A stretch of DNA of 64,000 nucleotides, from assembly GCF_002056795.1 (NCBI RefSeq), contig NZ_CP020104.1, forward strand, positions 7,325,501 to 7,389,500, written 5' to 3'. Source of the stretch: Spirosoma aerolatum (GTDB taxonomy: Bacteria; Bacteroidota; Bacteroidia; Cytophagales; Spirosomataceae). Under the pieces are notes generated by a model that ran no database searches, was not told the DNA's origin, and saw only the letters and a program-made list of their open reading frames with translations. How positions within the stretch are numbered: the stretch's first letter is position 1; every line of letters starts with the position of its first letter. Positions 24,351 through 32,268 of the stretch are shown here, one piece after another. A program made the translations under genes and the position numbers.

Positions 24351-26243
24351 CTAATAAGCTCTTACCAACTTGCCTTCCATAAAGTTAACGAAGGCTTTGT
24401 TGACGACATTATTTCCACCGGGAGTTGGGTAATTACCCGTAAAATACCAGTCGCCCGAATGATTGGGACAAGCTTTGTGCAGGTTCTCAACGGTTTGATA
24501 AACGACTGCTACTTCAGCCTTTAAATCGTCGGGAGTAACGATCTGCGCCACTTTCTTCGAGATCTCTTCATGGGTAAACGGATCAAAAATGGCCTTCACA
24601 TAGTTTTGCTGTGTAGCATTACCCGATTCAATAGCGGCAACACATTGAGCGTATACTTCATCGAGTAAATAATCCTGCCCACGATCCCGGAGGAGTTCAA
24701 GCGCGGCCCGGAACGCTATAAATTCCCTGAACTTCGACATATCGATGCCGTAGCAGTCGGGGAAACGAATCTGGGGGGCCGACGAAACAATAATGATTTT
24801 TTTAGGCCCGAGCCGATCCAGCATTCGGAGGATACTTTTTTCGAGCGTAGTGCCACGAACGATCGAGTCATCGACTACAACAACGTTATCTTTCCCCTTT
24901 TTGATAACTTCAAAGGTCGTATCGTACACATGCGCCACCATATCGTCGCGCTGCGAGTCGTCGGTAATGAACGTCCGAAGCTTAACATCTTTGGCAACCA
25001 GCTTTTCAATCCGTGGACGGAACGATAGGACCCGGTCTAATTCCTCTTCAAACAGAATACCTTCCATAATCGCTTTTTTACGCTGCTTATAGAGGTATTC
25101 TTCCAACCCTTCTACCATGCCAAAGAACGCTGTTTCGGCCGTATTTGGAATGTAAGAGAAGACGGTATTTTCTAGATCGTAATCGACTTCCTTCAGAATC
25201 TGCGGAATCATGAGTTTACCCAGTGCCTTCCGCTCATTATAAATATCGGGATCAGTAGCTCGCGAGAAATAAATCCGCTCGAAACTGCATGATTTCTTTT
25301 CAATAGGCTCTACAAACTGCTGCTCTGCATACTCACCATACTTGTCAATGATAAGTGCATGCCCAGGCTGGACCTCCTTAATCGCATTGTATTCGGCATT
25401 GAAAGCCGCTTTAATCGCTGGCTTTTCCGACGCTACAACGACAATTTCATCGTCGGCGTAATAATAGGCCGGGCGAATACCCGCCGGGTCACGCGCCACA
25501 AAAGCAGCCCCGTAGCCCGTCATGCCTACCATGGCATAGCCCCCGTCAAAATCACGACATGACCGGTGCAACACACGCTGAAGATCCATATTGTCTTCAA
25601 TAATGTCGGAAAGGTCAGGGTTTTCGTAAATTCCCTTAAACCGATCAAACACGCGCTGGTTTTCTTCATCCAGAAAGTGTCCGATTTTTTCCATTACCGT
25701 AACGGTATCGACCTTATCTTTCGGATGCTGGCCCAAAGAAACGAGTTTATCGAACAGCTCGTCTACATTGGTCATGTTGAAATTCCCCGCTACGACCAGA
25801 TTTCGGCTGCGCCAGTTGTTTTGACGAAGCATAGGATGGCAGTTCTCGATTTCATTGGCACCGTGGGTTCCGTAACGCAGGTGCCCCATCCAGACCTCAC
25901 CCGTGAAGGCAATGTTTTCCTGAAGCCATTTGGCATCTTTGGCCTTGTGCTTATTGCCTTTCAGTGCCTTTCTGAACTTTTTGTTCACCTTCTCGAAGAT
26001 GTCCGTTACGGGGCGCTGATCGACAGAGCGGTATCGGCTGATGTAACGGTGACCGGCTGGGACATCAAGTTTGATGTTGGCAATACCGGCTCCATCCTGG
26101 CCTCGGTTTACCTGCTTTTCCATCAGCAGATAAAGTTTGTTGGCTGCGTACAGAGGGGTTCCGTACTTGTCGATGTAATATTGATAGGGTTTGCGGAGCC
26201 GAATCAGGGCTATTCCGCACTCATGTTTGATGGCGTCGCTCAT
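24351..26243 (-). CDS. Long amidophosphoribosyltransferase-like protein (PurF paralogue)
   Basis: 630 residues, against about 470-510 for ordinary PurF. Class II glutamine amidotransferase domain first: the nucleophile is Cys9 (IKHECGIALIRL), so an eight-residue propeptide would be removed; RGQDGAG and HLRYGTHG follow. Phosphoribosyltransferase domain has VVVDDSIVRGTTLEKSI, the PRPP loop. The extra length is in the N-terminal domain (for example the Lys-rich segment near 85-105) and the C-terminus. Makes phosphoribosylamine in purine synthesis if active. Bacteroidota often carry this long form beside a standard PurF; which is the housekeeping enzyme here cannot be seen. purD and purB are elsewhere in the window. 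Confidence 0.85.
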   Translation of the reverse strand: MSDAIKHECGIALIRLRKPYQYYIDKYGTPLYAANKLYLLMEKQVNRGQDGAGIANIKLDVPAGHRYISRYRSVDQRPVTDIFEKVNKKFRKALKGNKHKAKDAKWLQENIAFTGEVWMGHLRYGTHGANEIENCHPMLRQNNWRSRNLVVAGNFNMTNVDELFDKLVSLGQHPKDKVDTVTVMEKIGHFLDEENQRVFDRFKGIYENPDLSDIIEDNMDLQRVLHRSCRDFDGGYAMVGMTGYGAAFVARDPAGIRPAYYYADDEIVVVASEKPAIKAAFNAEYNAIKEVQPGHALIIDKYGEYAEQQFVEPIEKKSCSFERIYFSRATDPDIYNERKALGKLMIPQILKEVDYDLENTVFSYIPNTAETAFFGMVEGLEEYLYKQRKKAIMEGILFEEELDRVLSFRPRIEKLVAKDVKLRTFITDDSQRDDMVAHVYDTTFEVIKKGKDNVVVVDDSIVRGTTLEKSILRMLDRLGPKKIIIVSSAPQIRFPDCYGIDMSKFREFIAFRAALELLRDRGQDYLLDEVYAQCVAAIESGNATQQNYVKAIFDPFTHEEISKKVAQIVTPDDLKAEVAVVYQTVENLHKACPNHSGDWYFTGNYPTPGGNNVVNKAFVNFMEGKLVRAY

Positions 26244-26337
26244 GAGAGAGAGTGTCGAAGCACGTTGGTTCTCGTCAGTAATGAAGTACTACAGCAGTAA
26301 CGGCTCCGCACCTGCAATGGTTCGGCAGAGCACCAAA

Positions 26338-26345
26338 CAAAGGTA
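26338..26345 (-). promoter_or_regulatory. Probable -7 box of the purF-like gene
   Basis: TACCTTTG on the minus strand, about 95 bases before the start codon at 26243. It lies beyond the stop of the PAP2 gene (26359), so the purF-like gene has its own promoter. -33 not clear. Confidence 0.45.
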
Positions 26346-26358
26346 TATAAAAGCGTCG

Positions 26359-26997
26359 CTAGTTGTTGTTAAATTTTGGTTCTTTCATTACCCATTGGCG
26401 CATAAGTAAATAAATAATTACCGATGAAACCGTACCGATTACCGATCCGGCATAGACATCTTCAACAAAATGCTGGAATAGATAAATGCGCGAAAAACCG
26501 GTCAGAGCAGCTAAAAACAGGAAAAACCAGCCCAACTCTTTGCGGGTATACAGAAAAGAAAACAGGCTAAACATCGCAAAAGCCGAGATAGTGTGACCCG
26601 ACGGAAAACTGTTATAACTATGAATATCGAGCCCTTCAATAAGGTGATACTGAAAGGTTGAATGCTCAAAATATTTTAGCGGCCGGGGCGATCCATTAAA
26701 TACAACTTTCTTTAAAAACTCTGATGTTAGTGATGATAAAAGGAAACTGCCGAAGGCCATTGCGCCAATACGCCAGTTAAAAATGGCCAGTAGCACACAA
26801 ACGATAACAAAGGTAGCACCATCGCCTAAGTAGGTAATGTATGGGAATACACGATCAGCCAGCAAGCTATTGCGGATATTAACCCATTGCATAAGCTGCT
26901 CCTGCGAATACATCAATTGCAGCAAACCCACCACAACCAGTAAAATCGCATAGGGCAGAAAGAAAAGCCAGTTTTTACGGATAAAATGAAGTAGCAT
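26359..26997 (-). CDS. PAP2 family membrane phosphatase
   Basis: 212 residues with about five membrane helices. All PAP2 motifs are present: K-x6-RP in KKVVFNGSPRP, PSGH in SFPSGHTISAF, and SR-x5-H-x3-D in SRIYLFQHFVED. Likely dephosphorylates a lipid phosphate such as phosphatidic acid, phosphatidylglycerophosphate or undecaprenyl pyrophosphate at the periplasmic face; substrate not determinable. Follows gldH on the same strand with a 69-base gap. Confidence 0.88.
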   Translation of the reverse strand: MLLHFIRKNWLFFLPYAILLVVVGLLQLMYSQEQLMQWVNIRNSLLADRVFPYITYLGDGATFVIVCVLLAIFNWRIGAMAFGSFLLSSLTSEFLKKVVFNGSPRPLKYFEHSTFQYHLIEGLDIHSYNSFPSGHTISAFAMFSLFSFLYTRKELGWFFLFLAALTGFSRIYLFQHFVEDVYAGSVIGTVSSVIIYLLMRQWVMKEPKFNNN

Positions 26998-27066
26998 TCG
27001 TTAACGTTTTGCCAGCTCAGGTAAGAAGCATGGACTGTCCCATCGACGCTTCCTCCAACGTAGCGC

Positions 27067-27549
27067 TTAGTGAGATGACGGGGGAGTTGCTTTTTCGACG
27101 GTAATACCTACGCTCAAGATGTTAAGCAGAGGGTCCTGACGCATATATTGACGAATCTGCATGGTATATTTTCCGGGCTTTGGAAACCGGTAGTTGCGTT
27201 TCATCAGAAATTTATGGTCGAATAAGTCGCCTAGCCCATCGCCGTTAGGCTTGCCCGTTTTGGGATCCATCAGAATTAATTCATCGAGCCTGGATTCAAT
27301 TTCCTTGCCACTGGCATCGCGCAGGTAACGAGTCAGATATAAATTATAATAGCCGTACGACAAGCTGTTGCGCAGGTTATAATAGATATTGTACGGTATT
27401 GTAGCATCGGTAATTTCAAATGTGAATGATGGTGCGTTCTTGATATACCATTTCCCTTCATCGATGTCGGTATATTCTTTATAAACGGCATTCGTATTGC
27501 AGCCAATGGTCAGCAAGACCATAAGCAGCCCCAAACTTAATTGCTTCAT
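27067..27549 (-). CDS. gldH: Gliding motility lipoprotein GldH
   Basis: 160 residues from ATG 27549. The first seven codons of the longer frame are dropped because MKQLSLGLLMVLLTIGC forms a proper lipoprotein signal with Cys17. The mature part is a beta-rich domain: FTFEITDATIPYNIYYNLRNS, YGYYNLYLTRYL, DGLGDLFDHKFLMKR and FPKPGKYTMQIRQYMRQDPL, which match GldH. Needed for gliding and type IX secretion in Flavobacterium. In many relatives it is next to ricT; here the BlaI/M56 genes on the opposite strand lie between them. Confidence 0.88.
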   Translation of the reverse strand: MKQLSLGLLMVLLTIGCNTNAVYKEYTDIDEGKWYIKNAPSFTFEITDATIPYNIYYNLRNSLSYGYYNLYLTRYLRDASGKEIESRLDELILMDPKTGKPNGDGLGDLFDHKFLMKRNYRFPKPGKYTMQIRQYMRQDPLLNILSVGITVEKATPPSSH

Positions 27550-27606
27550 ACGTCCAGAAATATTACACAAAACTACGACGGGCTGGCTGGCTTTTCAAAT
27601 GACAAA

Positions 27607-27644
27607 AAACTATTGAAATAGTTTGCAAACGATAAAAATAGTTT
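27607..27644 (+). promoter_or_regulatory. Twin BlaI-type operators
   Basis: AAACTATT-GA-AATAGTTT (27607-27624) is an 18-bp palindrome. AAACGATA-AA-AATAGTTT (27627-27644) is a second, less perfect copy 20 bases on. The first covers the -33 box and the second fills the spacer of the blaI promoter exactly, as expected for repression by BlaI. Confidence 0.72.
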
Positions 27645-27652
27645 TAGCTTTG
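27622..27652 (+). promoter_or_regulatory. Promoter of the blaI-M56 unit
   Basis: -33 TTTG (27622-27625), 19-base spacer, -7 TAGCTTTG (27645-27652). The blaI ATG begins at 27657, only five bases after the -7 box, so the transcript should be leaderless or nearly so. Confidence 0.75.
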
Positions 27653-27656
27653 CTCT

Positions 27657-28016
27657 ATGGAAAAGCTAACAGCCAAAGAAGAAGAAGTGATGCAGGTGCT
27701 CTGGAAAATGGAGCAAGCGTATGTAAAAGACATGGTTCCGCAGTTTACGGACCCTCCTCTCCACTACAATACGGTATCAACTATTGTCCGTAATCTGGAA
27801 GAAAAAGGCTATGTAGGCCATCGGGCTTACGGAAATACGCATGAATATTACCCGATTATTAGTAAGGAAGCCTATCAGAATCGGTTTGTTCTGAAAAAAG
27901 TAGTTGACGAATATTTTGATAATTCGTACAAAAATCTGGTCAGCTACTTTGCTAAAAATGAGAAGATTTCGGCTGATGAGCTGCGGGAAATTCTGGCAAT
28001 GATCGAAAAAAAATAG
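27657..28016 (+). CDS. BlaI/MecI/CopY family repressor
   Basis: 119 residues. Winged-helix penicillinase repressor domain at 1-70 (LTAKEEEVMQVLWKMEQAYVKD, YNTVSTIVRNLEEKGYVGH) and a helical dimerisation tail (about 85-119). It should bind the two AAACTATT palindromes in its own promoter and be released by proteolysis triggered by the M56 protein encoded next. Target genes beyond its own operon are unknown; in Bacteroidota such pairs often have nothing to do with beta-lactams. Confidence 0.93.
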   Translation: MEKLTAKEEEVMQVLWKMEQAYVKDMVPQFTDPPLHYNTVSTIVRNLEEKGYVGHRAYGNTHEYYPIISKEAYQNRFVLKKVVDEYFDNSYKNLVSYFAKNEKISADELREILAMIEKK

Positions 28017-28103
28017 TCATAAATGGTCATTTGGTGGTCATTCGTTGCGCAATGAAGCTAGTAGTCAATGACAATTTAATGACCATCAATGCCAACAAAT
28101 GAC
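28015..28103. repeat. Inverted tandem-word arms (TGGTCATT type)
   Basis: Left arm 28015-28048 repeats ATGGTCATT-like words; right arm 28050-28103 carries AATGACCAT-like reverse complements. Fills the whole gap between blaI and the M56 gene and overlaps the first possible ATG of the latter. Same class as the other inverted tandem-word elements. Confidence 0.5.
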
Positions 28104-28112
28104 GCCTTAACT

Positions 28113-29957
28113 ATGGAAACCCTTCGCTACATCGTGCTAGCCAATGGTCTTTTGGCCGTTGTGAGCGTTGCTTATTACGTTTTGCTCCGGCGCGAAACGT
28201 TTTTCGTGGCCAATCGACTGGCGTTATGGGTTGGACTGGCAGGTGCGCTGATTCTTCCCCTGCTCGAATTGCCAGACTGGCGCCCGCAGCGCGTACGGAC
28301 GGTGATGCATAAAACAGCCCAGATTATTGTCCCGAAAGTACTCCCGAACGCATCAACTGCAGATCCGAGTGTGACGATTACCTTTCCAAATCAAAAAACG
28401 TATCAGGCTTTTCAGAATCTTCCGAGGCCGTTTACATGGTCCTGGCAGTTCTCCCTGATGCTGCTTTACATACTGGGCGTACTGATTTTGACCTTCCGAT
28501 TTGGCCTACAAGTCGTATCGCTCCGAAAGCTTATTCATCAATCCGTTCATGAGCCATATGACCAGTTTACTTTGGTTACGAATGAGCAAGTAACCTCACC
28601 TTTTTCCTTTTTCAATTGGGTAGTTCTCAATCCTGCTCAACATACAGACAACGAGCTGGATCAAATTTTACGACATGAGCGGGTGCATGTTCGGGAGCGG
28701 CATAGCTTAGACATGATCGGAGCCGAACTAGCCTGCATCGTTTTCTGGTTCAATCCGGCAGCTTACCTTTTTCGCCACCTCGTTCATCAAACGCTTGAAT
28801 TTAGTGCCGATCGCAGCGTACTGGCAGAAGGAGTCGATGCAAAAGCGTATCAGTATAATCTATTGAAAGTTAGTCTCGCTTCAGGGCAATCAGGGGTCAT
28901 TAACCACTTCAGTCGATCGGAACTCAAATCCCGCATACTGATGCTCAACCGGCAACAATCCTCCAAAGCCAGCTGGTTGAAATACCCTATTTTCTTTATT
29001 GCTGCTCTGACCGTCGCTGCGGTATTTGCTCATCCGCAACCCATGTCTACTTTAAATAACTACATTCCTAAACCTATTCCTGAAGCCATTGAAACAGTTG
29101 CCAGCTTACCTGAAAGGTCGGTCGGGACAATCACTAACGAAACTTCTGCTATTGAACCCAGTACACAGAAGCCCGAAGAAAGAACGATAGAACATCAATC
29201 TACGACAGTAACAGCCTTAGAATCAGACGCAATCGATAACATTGGTACTCCAGTCGCATCACGCTACATTGAAATACATGACAATACCTTATTCTGGATA
29301 ATAACCCCCTTAACAACTTTCGACAACATTGTACAGCTAAAATCGGAAATGGCAAAATATGGCTATCAGCTCGATATTGATGAGATGAAGTATGATATGC
29401 TGCATAAGTACTTAGTCCGTTTAGATGCAACTTTAACTTCTGGTAATGCCCACAGCCATCGAACAACCGATGATGTCCAGGATAATAAACCGATGAACTC
29501 ATTTGGCGGCCAGATTTCAATCAATAAGACTGGTATTCAAGGCATAAATGAGCTGATGCCTACTGCGCACTATCCTACAAAATCATTATTAGCAATAGCC
29601 ACAGCTGACGAGCAGGCAGCCCAAAATCTGTTAGCACAAAATCGCATAGAGTATCTTATAGCCGAAGGCTTGTCCTTAACAAAAGACCATTGGATAACGA
29701 AACGCTATGATGCTAATAGTCTGACAGAAAATAACGCTTTATTAAAAGACGAGACAGGTCTGTTTTTTAGTGAATCAGGGTATTTACGCGTTATAAAAAA
29801 TGAGTTAACCCAATTCTGGCTTAACAATCGCCCTGTTACCTATAGCGATTTGCAGGCAATTAAAATAGATAAATTCTATAGCATTATTCGAAGTGACAAA
29901 TACCTGCCTGACCAAAAAGAACCTCACCGTATTATACTGATCTACACCAAGCTTTAA
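28113..29957 (+). CDS. M56 family (BlaR1/MecR1-like) membrane metallopeptidase
   Basis: 614 residues from ATG 28113 (METLRYIVLANG); the ATG at 28089 lies inside the repeat arm. Four membrane segments (about 5-23, 33-50, 115-135 and 295-312). The zinc motif H-E-x-x-H is in LRHERVHVRERH (His at about 188), followed by EFSADRSVL with the third ligand region. After the last membrane helix there is a periplasmic sensor part of about 300 residues with no recognised domain. Expected to cleave BlaI on sensing a signal. Paired with blaI, 96 bases apart. Confidence 0.85.
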   Translation: METLRYIVLANGLLAVVSVAYYVLLRRETFFVANRLALWVGLAGALILPLLELPDWRPQRVRTVMHKTAQIIVPKVLPNASTADPSVTITFPNQKTYQAFQNLPRPFTWSWQFSLMLLYILGVLILTFRFGLQVVSLRKLIHQSVHEPYDQFTLVTNEQVTSPFSFFNWVVLNPAQHTDNELDQILRHERVHVRERHSLDMIGAELACIVFWFNPAAYLFRHLVHQTLEFSADRSVLAEGVDAKAYQYNLLKVSLASGQSGVINHFSRSELKSRILMLNRQQSSKASWLKYPIFFIAALTVAAVFAHPQPMSTLNNYIPKPIPEAIETVASLPERSVGTITNETSAIEPSTQKPEERTIEHQSTTVTALESDAIDNIGTPVASRYIEIHDNTLFWIITPLTTFDNIVQLKSEMAKYGYQLDIDEMKYDMLHKYLVRLDATLTSGNAHSHRTTDDVQDNKPMNSFGGQISINKTGIQGINELMPTAHYPTKSLLAIATADEQAAQNLLAQNRIEYLIAEGLSLTKDHWITKRYDANSLTENNALLKDETGLFFSESGYLRVIKNELTQFWLNNRPVTYSDLQAIKIDKFYSIIRSDKYLPDQKEPHRIILIYTKL

Positions 29958-30929
29958 ATGCCTGTTGTTATGCCTGTTCATCCATATTCCTTTACGAATC
30001 GATTTAGTGGGCCATCACTTCGTGAACGCGTGCTTATGATGAATAGCCACCGTTCGGGCTTTGCTGTCTGGTGGCGGTATGGCATTTGGGTAGTATTGAT
30101 GGGAGCTATGGCATTTGCCTGTCGGCACAAACAAAGCCAATCTGAGCAATTACTTGTTCCAACAACGCTACCTGCCATTAACCCAACTCGCGGGCGGGTA
30201 GTCGATCTGGAAGACAAACAGACGTGGTACCGCCATATGGCCTTGTTTAATGACAAATTTGGTACTGAAGTCGTAGTAGGTAAGCCCGTCGTTCTTCAGC
30301 TCAAAGGCAATCGGTTTGTCTTGCCCGAAGATTACAAATACTCGTCGGCAATTTACATCGATGGTAAAGAGGTTCCAATCGAAGCACTTCAAAATCTATC
30401 GCCCGATTTTGTGAGTGAGGTATTTGTGATTCACCAATGGGAGCACTTTGCCGATGCTGATCAGGAAGCAAAACCGTATCAGATTATGATTCAAACCAGC
30501 CCACAACGCGTTCCACTCAACAACCGACGTGAGCAGTTTTTTAGTTTGTTGCGGGCGGCAGTAATTTCCCAAAATCCATTGGGCGAGACGCATTCTTTCA
30601 ACATGAATCAATTACTGGAAGCCACTTTCTTCCATAATAAAAACGCGCTGGTCGAGCGTACTAAAAATGAACACTTAAGTATCTACGACGAATATGCCAA
30701 GTCGGTCGATGTGTTCATTAACAACCTACCCGCTACGCCAGCCGATGTAAAAACCATCCATGTGCGCGAAGTGGCTCGCCTGTATGCGAAAGAACGACCG
30801 TACCTGGAGTGGCTGCGCCCTGACAATCCTCTTTCCCGGTTTGTGCTCAATATTCATACATCGCCTAAACGGGCCAAACGCGATAGTACCTATTATGTTT
30901 TTAGCCCGTTTTACACCGGAGATTTCTAG
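29958..30929 (+). CDS. Headless M56-like remnant with periplasmic domain
   Basis: 323 residues, starting directly after the stop of the M56 gene. The opening (TNRFSGPSLRERVLMMNSHR then a hydrophobic segment at about 40-58) corresponds to the membrane-proximal part of M56 proteins just after the protease domain; compare NHFSRSELKSRILMLNRQQ in the gene before. The HExxH part is absent. The remaining 260 residues form a periplasmic domain (GKPVVLQLKGNRFVLPEDYKYSS, IYIDGKEVPIEALQNLSPDFVSEVFVI), which resembles the sensor or TonB-dependent-plug-like tails of Bacteroidota M56 proteins. Probably a duplicated copy that lost its peptidase, perhaps still a signal sensor. Confidence 0.6.
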   Translation: MPVVMPVHPYSFTNRFSGPSLRERVLMMNSHRSGFAVWWRYGIWVVLMGAMAFACRHKQSQSEQLLVPTTLPAINPTRGRVVDLEDKQTWYRHMALFNDKFGTEVVVGKPVVLQLKGNRFVLPEDYKYSSAIYIDGKEVPIEALQNLSPDFVSEVFVIHQWEHFADADQEAKPYQIMIQTSPQRVPLNNRREQFFSLLRAAVISQNPLGETHSFNMNQLLEATFFHNKNALVERTKNEHLSIYDEYAKSVDVFINNLPATPADVKTIHVREVARLYAKERPYLEWLRPDNPLSRFVLNIHTSPKRAKRDSTYYVFSPFYTGDF

Positions 30930-30942
30930 AGGCTGTTTTGTT

Positions 30943-30987
30943 CTAAAATCAAGAAACCAGCTCAATAGGCTGGTTTCTTGATTTTAG
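30943..30987. terminator. Bidirectional terminator
   Basis: 19-bp perfect stem (30943-30961 with 30969-30987) between the convergent M56 remnant and ricT. It overlaps the ricT stop codon. Confidence 0.8.
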
Positions 30988-32174
30988 GATGCTTTGCCGT
31001 TTGGCGCTGGCTTTTGATTATCAGTTCCTTTCGTCTTTTTCTTTTTCTTTTTGCCAGATCGAGCCGTGTATTTGGCATCCAGTTTTTGCAGATCGCTATT
31101 CAGAGCGGCTGCTGTAACGGGCTCTTTCTCCGTGATAGGCGTCAGCACCTCAAATGACTCGGGGATAATTCCGTTTTTATTCAGTTCAACAATATCGAGC
31201 ACACGGGCAATGGGAAGGGCATGCCAGGTACTTTCGGCACTATAACCAAACCACATCAGCTTACGGAAAATATCGGTTTTTTGCAAGAAAGCCCTCCCTT
31301 TTTGCGTTTCCAGCGGCTTTTCTATCGTTGGAATATCACGCAGAGCATCCATGTAGGTATCCAGCTCATAGTTCAGGCAGCACTTCAAACGTCCACACTG
31401 ACCAGATAACTTAGCGGGATTCAACGACAAGTTTTGATACCGGGCCGCCGACGTAGCAATATTTTTGAAATCCGTTAGCCAGGTTGAACAGCACAGTTCA
31501 CGTCCGCAGGAACCGATACCACCAAGCCGACCAGCTTCCTGACGCAGGCTGATTTGCCGCATTTCGATGCGTACTTTGAACTCACTGGCGAGCATTTTAA
31601 TCAACTCCCGGAAATCAACTCGCTCCTCCGACGAGTAATAGAACGTTGCCTTCGTATTATCGGACTGAAACTCAACGTCCGATAACTTCATATTCAGTTT
31701 TAGCTCCCGAATAATTTCACGGGAACGATACAGAGCGGGCAGATCTCGCAGAATAGCCTGCTCATGACGTTCCATATCCTTCGGCGTGGCAATCCGATGA
31801 ATAACTTTGGTATCGTCGGTAATTTTTATGGCCCGTTTTTTCACCTGCAATCGTACTAGTTCGCCTTGTAGCGACACCGCACCGATATGGAATCCCGATT
31901 GCATTTCGGCCACGACATAATCGCCCGTGGTCAGGTCAAGCTGATGAACATTCCGATAATATTCTTTCCGCCCACCTTTAAACTTTACTTCTACAACGTC
32001 GTATCGACTTTTTCCAGGCATGGCTACATCGCTCAGCCAGTCGAACGAATTCAGTTTATTGCAGCCCGCAGTGCCACACCCTCCGCTGCCGCATCCTTTG
32101 GTGGCTGTTTTCTCACCGTCGGATGCACCACGCTGGGTTCCACACCCGCCGGTTGCACAGGACTTACAAGACAT
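30984..32174 (-). CDS. ricT: PSP1/RicT-like regulator of RNA processing
   Basis: 396 residues. PSP1 domain at about 140-300 with the paired Cys motifs of RicT/YaaT: SCGRELCCSTWL and QCGRLKCCLNYE, which in Bacillus ligate Fe-S clusters in the RicAFT complex that aids RNase Y. Unusual N-terminus: within the first 40 residues there are eight Cys in Gly-rich settings (CKSCATGGCG, GCGSGGCGTAGC). The C-terminus is a Lys-rich tail (GKKKKKKTKG). Usually next to gldH in Bacteroidota; here separated from it by the BlaI/M56 cassette. Role in this phylum not established. Confidence 0.85.
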   Translation of the reverse strand: MSCKSCATGGCGTQRGASDGEKTATKGCGSGGCGTAGCNKLNSFDWLSDVAMPGKSRYDVVEVKFKGGRKEYYRNVHQLDLTTGDYVVAEMQSGFHIGAVSLQGELVRLQVKKRAIKITDDTKVIHRIATPKDMERHEQAILRDLPALYRSREIIRELKLNMKLSDVEFQSDNTKATFYYSSEERVDFRELIKMLASEFKVRIEMRQISLRQEAGRLGGIGSCGRELCCSTWLTDFKNIATSAARYQNLSLNPAKLSGQCGRLKCCLNYELDTYMDALRDIPTIEKPLETQKGRAFLQKTDIFRKLMWFGYSAESTWHALPIARVLDIVELNKNGIIPESFEVLTPITEKEPVTAAALNSDLQKLDAKYTARSGKKKKKKTKGTDNQKPAPNGKAS

Positions 32175-32268
32175 ACATTTTCAGTTTACGGTTTTCAGCT
32201 TCCAGTCCTTTACAGTCAGGCTATCCATTTTTATCTGGCAGTAGACGCATTCACTGCAAGCAGAAAAC

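Noticed and set aside
24793-26300. Plus-strand open frames opposite the purF-like gene
   Set aside because: They are shadows of the minus-strand coding sequence, which has clear family motifs.
32163-32268. Another inverted tandem-word element between ricT and purD
   Set aside because: TTTCAG- and CAGTC-like words recur, but I could not find a convincing complementary arm.
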